This document shows, piece after piece, positions 43,669-53,128 of a stretch of DNA of 64,000 nt; positions within the stretch are counted from its first letter, which is position 1, and each line of letters starts with the position of its first letter. The notes under the pieces were generated by a model. It made no database searches. It worked only from the letters and a program-made list of their open reading frames with translations, and was not told the DNA's origin. The translations under genes and the position numbers were made by a program. The DNA is from Bryobacteraceae bacterium (GTDB lineage: Bacteria; Acidobacteriota; Terriglobia; Bryobacterales; Bryobacteraceae): positions 57,665 to 121,664 of the forward strand of contig JAIEMJ010000016.1 in the NCBI GenBank assembly GCA_019752335.1, written 5' to 3'.

Positions 43669-45027
43669 CTAGACAGCCGCTTTAGCCGCGGCGACCGCGG
43701 CTTCCATCTCACGGCGGTAGCTATTCAGCGCCTGATCGTTGGCGGCTTCGAAGCGCATCACCAGCACCGGCTGCGTATTGGAGGCGCGCACCAGTCCCCA
43801 GCCTTCGGGAAACAGCACGCGGACGCCGTCCACATCCACCACTTTGTGCGTCGCTTTGTAGCGCGCCGCCAAGCGGGCGACGACGTCGAACTTCTCTTCA
43901 TCCGGGCAATCGATGCGCAACTCGGGCGTGCTCACCGTCTTGGGAAGGCCTTCCACTTGCGCCGAGAGCGGACGCCCGGAGTCGGCGACGATCTCGATCA
44001 GGCGGCAGGCGGCGTACATGGCGTCGTCGAAGCCATGGTAGCGGTCCGCGAAGAACATGTGGCCGGACATCTCGCCGGCGAGTTCGGCGTGCTCCTCTTT
44101 CATCTTGGTCTTGATGAGAGAATGGCCGGTCTTGTACATGATGGGGCGGCCGCCGAGCCGCTCGAGTTCGTCGTACATCACCTGCGAGCATTTCACTTCG
44201 CCGATGAACGTGGCCCCGGGTTTCCGAGTGAGGATCTCGCGCGCGTAGATCAAGAGGAGGAAGTCACCGTAGACCACTTCGCCGTGTTCATCCACCGCGC
44301 CGATGCGATCCGTATCGCCGTCGAAGGCGATGCCCAGGTCGGCCTTTTCCGCGCGAACGGCGCGGGCCAGATGCGCGAGGTTTTCGAGCACGGTAGGGTC
44401 CGGGTGATGATTCGGGAAGTTGCCGTCCGGCGCGAAGAACAAGGGCGTGGCGTCGATGTTGAGCTTGGCCAGAATGCGCTCCATCACGGGGCCGCCGGTG
44501 CCGTTGCCGGCGTCCACCACCACCTTCACGCGCCGCGACAGCGCCGTAAACTGCGCCGCCACCTGGTCCACGTAGGGCGTCACGGCGTCGGCGTGGCTGA
44601 GCAAGCCGGTGCCTGTAGAGAAGTCTTCCGCCGCGAGAATCCTGTAGATCTCCTGAATCGCCGCGCCGAAGACGGACTTCGTCGCCGTCATCATTTTGAA
44701 GCCGTTGTACTCGGCCGGATTGTGGCTGCCCGTGATCATCACGCCACCATCGGCGTGCAGATGATGCACGGAGAAATAGAGGACGGGGGTGGGCACCACG
44801 CCGATGTCGGTGACGTCGCAGCCCGCGGCCCGTAGGCCTTCGAGCAAAGCGGCATGCAGACGCGTGCCACTCAAGCGCACGTCGCGGCCCAGGGCGACCT
44901 TGGGCCCGGAGTGGCGGCGCAGATAAGTGCCTATCGCGCGGCCCAGGTTCACCACATCGGGCGAAAGCAGGTCTTCTTCAGCGATTCCGCGGATGTCGTA
45001 CTCGCGGAAGATCGTCGGTTTTAGCAT
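43669..45027 (-). CDS. Phosphomannomutase/phosphoglucomutase
   Basis: This 452-residue alpha-D-phosphohexomutase has 'REYDIRGIAEEDL' near the start, the catalytic Ser in 'GGVMITGSHNPAEYNGFKM' near residue 100, the metal triad 'GIAFDGDTDRIGAVDEHGEV' near 240, the sugar-binding 'GEMSGHMFFADRYHG' near 325, and the phosphate-binding 'GLVRASNTQPVLVMRFEA' near 420. It converts mannose or glucose 6-phosphate to the 1-phosphate for nucleotide-sugar synthesis. It is divergent from the SIS-domain gene, 39 bases apart, and followed by plsC. manB/algC-type names apply, but substrate specificity cannot be told. Confidence 0.93.
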   Translation of the reverse strand: MLKPTIFREYDIRGIAEEDLLSPDVVNLGRAIGTYLRRHSGPKVALGRDVRLSGTRLHAALLEGLRAAGCDVTDIGVVPTPVLYFSVHHLHADGGVMITGSHNPAEYNGFKMMTATKSVFGAAIQEIYRILAAEDFSTGTGLLSHADAVTPYVDQVAAQFTALSRRVKVVVDAGNGTGGPVMERILAKLNIDATPLFFAPDGNFPNHHPDPTVLENLAHLARAVRAEKADLGIAFDGDTDRIGAVDEHGEVVYGDFLLLIYAREILTRKPGATFIGEVKCSQVMYDELERLGGRPIMYKTGHSLIKTKMKEEHAELAGEMSGHMFFADRYHGFDDAMYAACRLIEIVADSGRPLSAQVEGLPKTVSTPELRIDCPDEEKFDVVARLAARYKATHKVVDVDGVRVLFPEGWGLVRASNTQPVLVMRFEAANDQALNSYRREMEAAVAAAKAAV

Positions 45028-45066
45028 TCGCTCTCATGATATCAGCGTGCTTCATAATAGACGGTA

Positions 45067-45633
45067 GTGACCTATCCTGAGCAATACAAGCAAGACCTTT
45101 TGAAGACGATGGACCTGGTGGACTTGAACCAGGTGGACCAGGCGATCCGCATGTTCGCCGCGGCCCGCGACGAGGGCCGCATGATCTTCGTCTGCGGCAA
45201 CGGCGGCAGCGCGGCTAGCGTGTCGCACTTCACCTGCGACATGGTGAAAGGCGCCAGCTACCAGCGCGCCGTGGAAAAGCGCTTCAAGATCCTCGCCCTC
45301 ACCGACATGATGCCGACCATGACCGCCTACGGCAACGACGTCGGCTACGACGCCGTCTTCCTGGAGCCCCTGAAGAACTTCGCCCGCCCCGGCGACCTCT
45401 TCATGACGGTAAGCTGTTCCGGCACGTCGCCCAACGTGGTGGCAGCGCTCGAGTACGCCAAGCAGATCGGCTGCAAGACGATCGCCCTGAGCGGCAAGGA
45501 CGGCGGCAAGATCGGCCCCCTGGCGGACCTGAGCATCAACGTGGCGGCGTCGCACTACGGGCGCATCGAAGACGCCCACATGATCGTCTGCCACATGATC
45601 TGCTACTACTTCATGGACGTCGACCGCGCATAG
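45067..45633 (+). CDS. SIS-domain sugar isomerase, GmhA-like
   Basis: This 188-residue protein starts at GTG ('MTYPEQYKQDLLKTMDLVDL' after the initiator) and has the SIS fold of sedoheptulose-7-phosphate isomerases: 'IFVCGNGGSAASVSHFTCDM' near residue 43, 'TVSCSGTSPNVVAALEYAKQ' near 118, and 'RIEDAHMIVCHMICYYF' near 170, where the zinc-site His residues lie. GmhA makes D-glycero-D-manno-heptose 7-phosphate for the lipopolysaccharide inner core. In this family the first zinc-site residue is usually Gln; here Glu is present. No other heptose-pathway genes are in the window. Confidence 0.82.
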   Translation: MTYPEQYKQDLLKTMDLVDLNQVDQAIRMFAAARDEGRMIFVCGNGGSAASVSHFTCDMVKGASYQRAVEKRFKILALTDMMPTMTAYGNDVGYDAVFLEPLKNFARPGDLFMTVSCSGTSPNVVAALEYAKQIGCKTIALSGKDGGKIGPLADLSINVAASHYGRIEDAHMIVCHMICYYFMDVDRA

Positions 45634-45642
45634 GTCGCGTCA

Positions 45643-46230
45643 TTAGCCAAACAGGAGCGCGAGGGAGAGCGTCGCCGCTGGCTGAGCCAGCGGCGAGAGG
45701 CTTTCGGTGGCTTCCCAAGTCCGCAGCGAAGTGTAGCCATCGGGGCCGGGGTCGCGGTGCGCGACGAGACGGCGCCCCTTGAGATCCACCACCCAATACT
45801 CCACGATGCCCGCGCGGGAGTAGAGTTGGGCTTTGGGGCCTAGATCGTGGTCCAGGGTCGAGTCGCTTATTTCCACCAGGAGCGCGATGTCGGCTGGCTG
45901 GGGATTTTGGGTTAGCTCACCGGCGGAACGATTGAGGACAGTAATATCGGGCTCGGGCTCACTGGTGGGGTTGTCTTCGGGAGCCACGTCGATACTGCAG
46001 GTGGGCAAGATATGGTCCGTGGGGAAGACGCTGGAAAGCCAAACATCCATCAACTTGGAAATCCTCGCATGAGGCAAATTGGTGCCCATCTTGCTGACGA
46101 TTTCTCCTTGCACCAGTTCCCAGCGCGCGGGCAGCAAGCCCGTGTCGGCGAGCGCGCGGCAGTCCGCGCGCGTCCACATGATGGCCTTGCGGGCGCGCAC
46201 GGTAGCGGGAGCTTCCATGGTGGCGGGCAT
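45643..46230 (-). CDS. Uma2-family endonuclease (DUF820)
   Basis: I start at the ATG at 46230 ('MPATMEAPATVRARKAIMWT'), because the frame upstream runs inside the AAA ATPase gene. The 195-residue protein has the PD-(D/E)XK-like core: 'EPEPDITVLNRSAGEL' near residue 95, 'LLVEISDSTLDHDLGPKAQL' near 123 and 'YSRAGIVEYWVVDLKGRRLV'. Uma2 proteins are putative restriction-like nucleases, often in many copies, and their function is not clear. It starts four bases after the ATPase stop, so the two are one unit. Confidence 0.82.
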   Translation of the reverse strand: MPATMEAPATVRARKAIMWTRADCRALADTGLLPARWELVQGEIVSKMGTNLPHARISKLMDVWLSSVFPTDHILPTCSIDVAPEDNPTSEPEPDITVLNRSAGELTQNPQPADIALLVEISDSTLDHDLGPKAQLYSRAGIVEYWVVDLKGRRLVAHRDPGPDGYTSLRTWEATESLSPLAQPAATLSLALLFG

Positions 46231-46234
46231 GTTT

Positions 46235-48037
46235 CTAGTTTGACACTGGCGCTGCCGTGTCCTGCTTGTGGTCGATGGTGACGAAGCAGCTTTCGAAGGC
46301 ATGATCCAACACTTCGGCGGTGAGTTCGAAGGGAAGGCGCTCGAAGCGGATGAAGTCGATCGCATGGGTGAGGACGTCGCGGGGGTGGCAGCGGCGCATG
46401 CGCTTGTTGGCCTTCTGATAGCGCTCGCGGATGAAGGCTTCGAGAAGTTCTTCTTCAAAAGGCAGCTTCTGCGCCGTGCAGAAACGCCGGAAGATCTCCT
46501 TGAACTCGTCCTCCGCCGGACTCTTCATCATCATCTTGTACTGAATGCGGCGCAAGAAGGCTTCGTCGCCCAGTTGCTCGGGATTGAGGTTCGTCGAGAA
46601 GATCAGGAAGCATTCGAACGGCACGGCGACCTTGCCGCCGGTCTCGAACGAGAGGTAGTCCTGCTTGCGCTCCATGGGGACAATCCAGCGGTTGAGCACC
46701 TCGGCCGGCGAGACCTTCTGGCGGCCGAAGTCGTCAATGAGGTAGATACCGTTATTAGCCTTCATCTGGAAGGGCGCGTCGTAGATTTTGGAGCCCTGGT
46801 TGAAGCTCAGGTCGAGCATGGCGAGCGAGAGTTCGCCGCCCGTCATGATAAACGGGCGCGGGGCGTGGAACCAGCGCGGATCGTAGAGCACCTCGTCGCT
46901 GACGGCGTTGAGGACTGACTCTGCGGCTGCGTCCTTATGGCTGTGTAGAGGCTTATGATAGAGCGGATCGTAGACCTGGATGATCTGGCCCTGCGCCTCC
47001 ACCGCGAAGGGGATGTAGATCGGTTCGCGGCTGATCTGGAAGAGCGCCTCGGCCAGGAACGTCTTTCCGTTGCCGGGCTGGCCGTAAATCAGAAAGCTCT
47101 TGCCGGCGTTGACGGCCGGGCCCAACTGGGAGATCACTTCCTTGGTGAGCACGAGCCCCTTCAACGCCTCCAGCAGGTTCTCCTTGGTGAGCCAACTGTC
47201 GCGCAGCCGTTGCTTGGCGATCTGCGCGGTGTACTGGTCAATCGGCACGGGGGCGGGGCCGGCATACTGATTCTGCAGTAAGTGATCGCGCGCCAGGAGG
47301 CGGCCGGCGTCGGCGAGGAAATACGTCGCCGAGACGCTGCCCATGCCAAGCGACTTCTTCACGGCTATCAGTTGCAACCGCTTCAGATTGTCGAGAATCG
47401 GCTCAATCAGGCTGTACTTGAGGGCAATCGCGGCGCCGAGTTGCCGGCCCGTGATCTCGCCCCGGAAGTAGAGGATCTTGAGGAGCAACGCCTCGATGAA
47501 GGTATCTTTGAGGCCCGTCGCTTCGAGCGTTTCGGGTACCGGCGGAGCCAGCACCGGCACTTGCTCTTCTTTCCCCGCGGCACCCATGCTGAGGCTGCGA
47601 ATGTTCGAAAGCCACCCGGCGCCACTGGCCGCGGGGGCGCCCGCCGGTTCAGGCCCTTTCGGGGTTTCGGGCTTCTTTTCGGGCTGAGCGGCCTGCGCCG
47701 GAACCGGCGCCTTGGCGGCCGGAGCGGGAATCGGTTTCGGAATCGGCTTGGGCGCGCCGGCGGCGGCCGGTGCCTGGGGTGCCGGGGTTTGGGGCGGCGG
47801 CGCCTTCGCCACCGGGGGGCTCGCCGCCGGAGCTGCAGATACCGGGGGTTTGGCGGCGGGCGCGCCCGGCATGCCTGGGTTGGCCGCCGGATTCGCCGCT
47901 GGGCGGGGCAAAACGCTAATCGACGGCAGCGGACGCTTCACCGTTCCCGGCGCCGGCGTGGACCCCGGCGCTGGCCCTGGCTTTGGCTTCTCTTCCGTTG
48001 CGTCCAACGGCTTCGTACCTGAGAGTACTTCGCTCAT
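46235..48037 (-). CDS. AAA ATPase with Pro/Ala-rich N-terminus and winged-helix-like region
   Basis: The first 150 residues of this 600-residue protein are low-complexity Pro/Ala-rich ('KPKPGPAPGSTPAPGTVKRP'). Residues 170-280 look like a winged helix ('LKDTFIEALLLKILYFRGEI', 'YSLIEPILDNLKRLQLIAVK', 'SATYFLADAGRLLARDHLL'). The ATPase domain has Walker A 'LIYGQPGNGKTFLAEALF' near residue 317, Walker B 'NGIYLIDDFGRQKVSPAEVL' near 430, and 'FLIFSTNLNPEQLGDEAFLR' (sensor 1) near 470. It is MoxR/RavA-like or related to ATPases described as having chaperone activity. It is probably a cytoplasmic remodelling enzyme; its client is unknown. The Uma2 gene follows it. Confidence 0.82.
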   Translation of the reverse strand: MSEVLSGTKPLDATEEKPKPGPAPGSTPAPGTVKRPLPSISVLPRPAANPAANPGMPGAPAAKPPVSAAPAASPPVAKAPPPQTPAPQAPAAAGAPKPIPKPIPAPAAKAPVPAQAAQPEKKPETPKGPEPAGAPAASGAGWLSNIRSLSMGAAGKEEQVPVLAPPVPETLEATGLKDTFIEALLLKILYFRGEITGRQLGAAIALKYSLIEPILDNLKRLQLIAVKKSLGMGSVSATYFLADAGRLLARDHLLQNQYAGPAPVPIDQYTAQIAKQRLRDSWLTKENLLEALKGLVLTKEVISQLGPAVNAGKSFLIYGQPGNGKTFLAEALFQISREPIYIPFAVEAQGQIIQVYDPLYHKPLHSHKDAAAESVLNAVSDEVLYDPRWFHAPRPFIMTGGELSLAMLDLSFNQGSKIYDAPFQMKANNGIYLIDDFGRQKVSPAEVLNRWIVPMERKQDYLSFETGGKVAVPFECFLIFSTNLNPEQLGDEAFLRRIQYKMMMKSPAEDEFKEIFRRFCTAQKLPFEEELLEAFIRERYQKANKRMRRCHPRDVLTHAIDFIRFERLPFELTAEVLDHAFESCFVTIDHKQDTAAPVSN

Positions 48038-48113
48038 CCACTGAGACTATCGGCGGACCGGACTGAAAAATTGAGGGCTTCTAGGGTAAATTACCCGATA
48101 TCCTGGAAGCTGG

Positions 48114-49043
48114 ATGCAAGGTCTACTTTGGCTGGTTTGGCACGAACTCCAGCCGCGCTCCCTCTCCGCCGCCTGGGCCTCTGCCCGGCAAACCTTCCGG
48201 TACCTGATGGAAACCGAGGTGCATGTCTACGGCTTCTCCATCGCCGCGAGCGTCCTGCTGGCCTTCATGCCCTTCCTCGTCGTGATGGCCTCCCTATGCC
48301 GCCACGTCTTTGGACTCCCCGCCGCCGAACAAGCCCTCTACTTCGCCGTCCGCGACCTCTTCCCCGACGACGTCGGCAAGGCGATCAGCTTCCGCGTCCA
48401 GGAATTGCTCTACACCCGCGGGCCGCTGCAACTTACCTCTATGTTTTTGCTCTTTTTCACCGCCAACGGCATCTTTGAACCGTTGGAGGTGGCCCTGAAC
48501 CGCGCCTTCAATATCCGGACGAACCGCAGCTACTTCCGCAACCAGCTCATCAGTTTGGGGCTGATCTTCGCTTGCGGCACGCTTTTTATGATCTCGACTG
48601 TGTTTACCGGCATGAACGTTAGCCTCCTCTCGCGGCTGATGCCAGCGAACTCGTTCCTGCTCAGTTGGTCCACTCTGCTCTTCTTCAAACTTGCCGCTGT
48701 TCCCGCCCTGATGCTGTGTCTGTTTTTGATCTACTGGCTGCTGCCCAATGGTCCGGTGCCGATTCGTCGCATTGTACCCACGGCGGTGCTGGTGGGTCTG
48801 CTGCTCGAAATCTTTAAGAACCTGAACCTGCTGCTGTGGCCCCTGCTACAGAAGAAGCTCTTGAGCGAGTACAGCGCGTTCTACATGTCGGTCTCGATCA
48901 TCCTTTTCAGCTTTGTGGGCTCGATGGTCGTCCTCGGCGGCGCGGAATGGGCCGCCCGGGGCGCTCATTCGCCCAAGAATGCATTAGACTATTCAATTGG
49001 CCCCGTAGGAGAAAAAAATGCCGAATCAACCCACTCGTCGTGA
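48114..49043 (+). CDS. YihY/virulence-factor BrkB-family membrane protein
   Basis: This 309-residue protein has six membrane segments in the YihY pattern: 'YGFSIAASVLLAFMPFLVVM' near residue 45, 'LTSMFLLFFTANGIFEPLEV' near 110, 'LISLGLIFACGTLFMISTVF' near 150, and others to 'VSIILFSFVGSMVVLGGAEW' near 270. YihY proteins are inner-membrane and of uncertain function; in mutants envelope or serum-resistance effects have been reported. The last 26 bases overlap the start of the oxidoreductase gene. It is divergent from the AAA ATPase gene, with 76 bases between starts. Confidence 0.88.
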   Translation: MQGLLWLVWHELQPRSLSAAWASARQTFRYLMETEVHVYGFSIAASVLLAFMPFLVVMASLCRHVFGLPAAEQALYFAVRDLFPDDVGKAISFRVQELLYTRGPLQLTSMFLLFFTANGIFEPLEVALNRAFNIRTNRSYFRNQLISLGLIFACGTLFMISTVFTGMNVSLLSRLMPANSFLLSWSTLLFFKLAAVPALMLCLFLIYWLLPNGPVPIRRIVPTAVLVGLLLEIFKNLNLLLWPLLQKKLLSEYSAFYMSVSIILFSFVGSMVVLGGAEWAARGAHSPKNALDYSIGPVGEKNAESTHSS

Positions 49044-50421
49044 CGCCGTGAAGACCACCGCCGTTGGCGTGGCCGCCGCCTCCAGCCTGATCACCGGCGC
49101 CCCTTGGATCCAGAAAGTGAAAGGCGCCAACAGCAAGGTCAGCTATGGCTTTATTGGCACCGGTAGCCGCGGCCAGTACCTGCTGAAGCACCTCAAGGGC
49201 ATCGACAATGGGCTCTGCACCGCCGTGTGCGACGTCTACCAGCCCGCGCTCGACAAGGGCGCTGAAACCATCGGCACGAATCCCAAGAAATTCAAGGACT
49301 ACCGCGAACTCCTCTCAGCCTCGAACCTCGACGCCGTGCTGATCGCCACGCCGCTCTTCGCCCACTTCCCGGTCACCAAAGCCGCGCTCGAGAGCGGTAA
49401 GCATGTGTTCTGCGAGAAATCGCTCGTCTTCACCGCCGAAGAGGTGCATGCCTTACGCGCGCTGGCGAATTCAAAGCCCAAGCAGACGTTGCAGGTGGGT
49501 TTGCAGCGCCGCTACTCGAAGTTCTACCAGACGGCCAAGCAGATGATCGACAAGGGCATGATCGGCCAAGTCACCCACATCCGCGGCCAGTGGCATCGCA
49601 ATACCTTCGCCAAGGACCCCTGGAACAAGCCCGTCCCCGCCGGCCGCACTGACAAAGAGCAGAACTGGCGCAAGTACCGCGAGTTCTCCGGCGGCCTCAC
49701 CGCGGAGTTGGCGTCGCACCAGATCGACATCGCCGACTGGATGTTCGGCTCCGGCCCCGAGTACGTCGTGGGCGTCGGTGGTACGGACTACATCAAAGAC
49801 GGCCGCGACATCTTCGACAACATTCAGTTGATTTACCGCTACCCCAAGGGCCAGAAGCTAATCTATACGTCGATGACGACCAATCAGCACCTGCCCCTCT
49901 TCGACGGCAGCCGCACCGAATTCGGCGAGTGCATCATGGGCACGCAAGGCACCATCCACATCACGGTGGGCACCGACAATGAGCCTGCCCTCGGCATGTG
50001 GTTCCGCGAGCCGGCGCTCCCAAGCGCTTATCCGGCCGGCAAGTCCGCCGCGCCGGCGGCCGTGGGCGCGTCGCTCGTCAGCACCGGCAAGGGCAGCAAG
50101 GGCCTGCCGATCCTGCTCGATCAGCACAAGGTGCAGGGCTCAGACTCTTTCCTGCAAAGCGAGCTCAAGTTCGCCAAGCTCTGGCTCTACGGCAAGGGCG
50201 TGATGGTGCCGGAGGAGGACTCGAATCCGGTGGACGTCGAACTCGCCAGCTTCTTCGATTGCTGCGCGACGGGCAAGCGTCCGTTGGCCGATCTCGAAGT
50301 CGGTTTGCACGACTCGACGGCCGTGATTCTGTCGAATCAGGCGATGTACGACGAGCGCAAGATCTACTTCAACGAGATCGACAAGATGGGCAAGGGTCCC
50401 GTAGCGCCCAAGAAAGCCTAA
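49018..50421 (+). CDS. Gfo/Idh/MocA-family oxidoreductase with Tat-type N-terminus
   Basis: The N-terminus 'PTRRDAVKTTAVGVAAASSL' is a twin-arginine-like signal, followed by the Rossmann motif 'YGFIGTGSRGQYLLKHLKG' near residue 43. The usual EKP reads 'EKS' ('HVFCEKSLVFTAEEVHALRA'). The C-terminal half includes 'LQRRYSKFYQTAKQMIDKGM', 'SGGLTAELASHQIDIADWMF', 'TRTEFGECIMGTQGTIH'-like segments. A likely exported NAD(P)-dependent enzyme or binder of a sugar-like molecule. It overlaps yihY by 26 bases and converges with the TolB-like gene, sharing four bases. Confidence 0.87.
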   Translation: MPNQPTRRDAVKTTAVGVAAASSLITGAPWIQKVKGANSKVSYGFIGTGSRGQYLLKHLKGIDNGLCTAVCDVYQPALDKGAETIGTNPKKFKDYRELLSASNLDAVLIATPLFAHFPVTKAALESGKHVFCEKSLVFTAEEVHALRALANSKPKQTLQVGLQRRYSKFYQTAKQMIDKGMIGQVTHIRGQWHRNTFAKDPWNKPVPAGRTDKEQNWRKYREFSGGLTAELASHQIDIADWMFGSGPEYVVGVGGTDYIKDGRDIFDNIQLIYRYPKGQKLIYTSMTTNQHLPLFDGSRTEFGECIMGTQGTIHITVGTDNEPALGMWFREPALPSAYPAGKSAAPAAVGASLVSTGKGSKGLPILLDQHKVQGSDSFLQSELKFAKLWLYGKGVMVPEEDSNPVDVELASFFDCCATGKRPLADLEVGLHDSTAVILSNQAMYDERKIYFNEIDKMGKGPVAPKKA

Positions 50422-52727
50422 CGAATCGGCGGCAGGTCCGCCCAGAAGATCTCGGCAAGTTGTTCGTCGAGGGCAAAGTAGAGCTGATTCGCCCGCACTG
50501 ATAACCCCACTGCGCTCACGCGCGTCCGCGTCAGCCGCAGCAGACTCCGGCGCGGAGAGCTGAAACGCTGGACGGTGAAAGCCGCGCCCTGCGGCCGGCC
50601 CTCGGAGTTGAGCCTTTGCCCGGAGATGGTCCGCTGGCCTTCGGCGTCGTCGAGGAAGAAGAGTTGGCGCGAGTCCTCACTCCAGGCGGGTAACATCGCG
50701 ATGTCGGCGCCGGTGGTGATGGGGATCCATTCCGAAGGAGGCGTTTCGCGCATCGCCGGCGCGACGTAGATGCGGCGGCCTTCCCGGCTGGTCTCCGCGT
50801 AGAAGGCGATCCAGCGTCCGTCGGGCGAATAGCGCGCGCCGCGCAGGCTGTACTCCGGATGCCGCAGAAAGACTTCCGGCTGCCGCGTGGTGAGATTGAA
50901 ACGGCCCACGAAGGCGATCGTAGCGCCGGGCTCGTACAATAGATACTGCCCATCGGGCGACCAACTGGTCGGCGCACCGCAATCCTGGCAGACGCGTTCA
51001 ACTTTCTTCGTGGCCGTGTCGGCCATCAGGATGGGGACTGCGGGAAGCTCGTTCTGGCGGAAGGCGACGCGGGTAGAGTCCGGCGAGAGGATCGGGTAAT
51101 CCTGGGAGAAGGCTGAAGGGGATACAAGGCGCTCCACTTGGGTTTCGAGATCGCGGAGGTAGATTTGGCGCTGGACCTGCCGGTCCGCGGCGTAGGCGAG
51201 CCAACGTCCGTTGGGTGAAGGGGCGGGGAAGATCTCGCTATCGGTGTGCGAGGTTGCGCGAACCGGGAGCCCGCCCAGCAGACGGCCTTCGGCGTTGGCC
51301 TGCAGCGGCAGGCGCCAGATGTCGATTGAGGTAGTTCCGCTCGCCACCACGGCCCGGTGCGCATTCGATTGGCGCGAGGGATAGCGGCGCGCGCGCGCCC
51401 GCAGGTCGGCGTTAGCGCCAAACGAAAGGCGCTCCGGCGGCGTTTCACCCGTATAGTTCAGCTCCGTATTCAGCGCCAGCCGCCACAAGGGCACCGTACT
51501 CGAGAGCGGATTCCCCAGCGGGCTCGAGAAGTAGATAAAGTTGCCCAACCAGTCGGCCGGCTGTTCCAGGAATTCGTTGGGCGGAATTTTGGCCTTGCCC
51601 GCTGAAAGGTGCCGGCGCAGGTTGGGGAACGCGGTGGTCTTATGGACGGCCAGGTTGCGGCTTTGGTTGTTCTCCGGGACCTCAATGATCCACCAATCGT
51701 GTTCGAGCTCCGGCTCGTTGGAGACCTTCGTGCCGCAGAAGAGAAGCTGGCTGGAATCTTCCGAGAAGATGCCGAAGTGGGCGTCGGCGAAGTCGCTGGC
51801 GACCTCAATCGGGGCGCCGCCCTGCGCCGGCACGACGCCAATGCGGCCCGGTTGCCACTCCTGCTCATTGCGGATCGTATAGGAGATCCAGCGGCCATCG
51901 GGTGAGTAGCGGGGCCGGAGTCCGCCGGGCACCAGCAGTTGGGGCGTGCCTCCCGCGATGAGGCGCCGGTAGATGCCGGGCGCGCGGGGGTCTCGCGAGC
52001 CGTAGACGAGCCATTGGCCGTCGGGCGAGACGTCCGGACGGATCGCGTCGTAGGGCTCCGGAGTGAGCTTCTGCGGCTCGCCACCATCCAACGGCTGACG
52101 CCAGAGGGCCATGGTCGCGCCTGAGCCACGGTCGGCCGAATAGATGACGGACTTGCCGTCGGGAAGCAGCACCGGGTCCGTGGCGAAGCCGTTGTCGAGG
52201 GTGAGTCGATGCCACGTGATGGCTGGCTGGTCCCCAGTACGGTCGCGAGACGCGTACCACGCGCCACCGGCCAGCCCGATGAGCAGGGCAACTCCCGCCA
52301 CGGCCTTCCAAAATCGGTTCGCAGGCGCCGCTTCCGGTGGAGCGGCCACGGGCAAGATGGTTTCTGGAGGCGCTTCGGCGACCTCAATCTGCACGCCGTA
52401 CTTCCCCTTTGGTAGTACGAAACGCAGCGGGGCATCCTTACCTTCTGCCGCATAATATTGGTCGAGTTTTTGCCGAAGCCGGTGCGCCTCAACCCGGACG
52501 ATTGCGTCCTCTTTCGGGTTGTACCCCATCGGCCGGTCAAACACCTGGGTGCCGACTACAGATTCCTTTAGCTGCTCGGGTGTGCCGTTGAGGGTAGTCT
52601 GCACCGAGTACCGGATGAAGCGCTTTAGACGTTCTGACTGGCCTAGTACCGTCGAGGCGCAGAGCCGCTCCAGCTCCGCAGCGACGAGTTGTGGCGAGTA
52701 TTTCCGATCCTCCACCGGGTCAGCCAT
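50418..52727 (-). CDS. TolB-like beta-propeller protein with N-terminal cytoplasmic domain
   Basis: This 769-residue protein has an N-terminal domain ('QLVAAELERLCASTVLGQSE', 'RLKRFIRYSVQTTLNGTPEQ', 'PKEDAIVRVEAHRLRQKLDQ') that recurs in Acidobacteria before membrane-bound propellers and TPR proteins, one membrane segment near residue 143 ('AVAGVALLIGLAGGAWYASR'), and then many PD40/WD40-like repeats ('DPVLLPDGKSVIYSADRG', 'RPDVSPDGQWLVYGSRD', 'RYSPDGRWISYTIRN', 'APSPNGRWLAYAADRQ'). It should be anchored in the inner membrane with the propeller outside. The N-terminal domain may bind DNA or another partner; no enzymatic motif is visible. Confidence 0.82.
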   Translation of the reverse strand: MADPVEDRKYSPQLVAAELERLCASTVLGQSERLKRFIRYSVQTTLNGTPEQLKESVVGTQVFDRPMGYNPKEDAIVRVEAHRLRQKLDQYYAAEGKDAPLRFVLPKGKYGVQIEVAEAPPETILPVAAPPEAAPANRFWKAVAGVALLIGLAGGAWYASRDRTGDQPAITWHRLTLDNGFATDPVLLPDGKSVIYSADRGSGATMALWRQPLDGGEPQKLTPEPYDAIRPDVSPDGQWLVYGSRDPRAPGIYRRLIAGGTPQLLVPGGLRPRYSPDGRWISYTIRNEQEWQPGRIGVVPAQGGAPIEVASDFADAHFGIFSEDSSQLLFCGTKVSNEPELEHDWWIIEVPENNQSRNLAVHKTTAFPNLRRHLSAGKAKIPPNEFLEQPADWLGNFIYFSSPLGNPLSSTVPLWRLALNTELNYTGETPPERLSFGANADLRARARRYPSRQSNAHRAVVASGTTSIDIWRLPLQANAEGRLLGGLPVRATSHTDSEIFPAPSPNGRWLAYAADRQVQRQIYLRDLETQVERLVSPSAFSQDYPILSPDSTRVAFRQNELPAVPILMADTATKKVERVCQDCGAPTSWSPDGQYLLYEPGATIAFVGRFNLTTRQPEVFLRHPEYSLRGARYSPDGRWIAFYAETSREGRRIYVAPAMRETPPSEWIPITTGADIAMLPAWSEDSRQLFFLDDAEGQRTISGQRLNSEGRPQGAAFTVQRFSSPRRSLLRLTRTRVSAVGLSVRANQLYFALDEQLAEIFWADLPPIR

Positions 52728-53055
52728 GGACGTGAGGATATCATTTCAGGGGTTACGAAGTCGATTAAGTGTAGATAAGTACTACGATTTGGGGTTAGGT
52801 AACCCAGAGATAACCTAGTCCTGACTTCCCAATCGTTGCAAAAGTCCTGCATCCTGGGCTTACGCAACCTGGGTCGTCCGAATTGGTCTGGCCGCTCCGC
52901 GAGAATCCATCTCTTCTCTCTTCAACGGATTTTTGTGGTTTGGCTGGTTCCAGACGGCCGGCAACCCCCGGGACTGGGGCCCTACTTCGTACGCTTCCTG
53001 CACAAAACGCACCAAGTAGGGCCTCTAAATTATCCGAGCGAGTCAGGATTGCTCT

Positions 53056-53113
53056 CCGGCCGGATGAGTTCGGAGGTAGTGACAGGCAACTGTCATTCGC
53101 CTCATCCGGCCGG
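53056..53113. repeat. Nested hairpin between TolB-like gene and dehydratase gene
   Basis: CCGGCCGGATGAG at 53056-53068 is the inverse complement of 53101-53113, a perfect 13-base stem. Inside it TGACAG-GCAA-CTGTCA at 53080-53095 forms a second stem. The structure lies 16 bases from the minus-strand dehydratase stop, so it could act as its terminator. The rest of the 401-base gap 52728-53128 contains no gene that I can support. Confidence 0.5.
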
Positions 53114-53128
53114 GAAAGATCTATTAGT

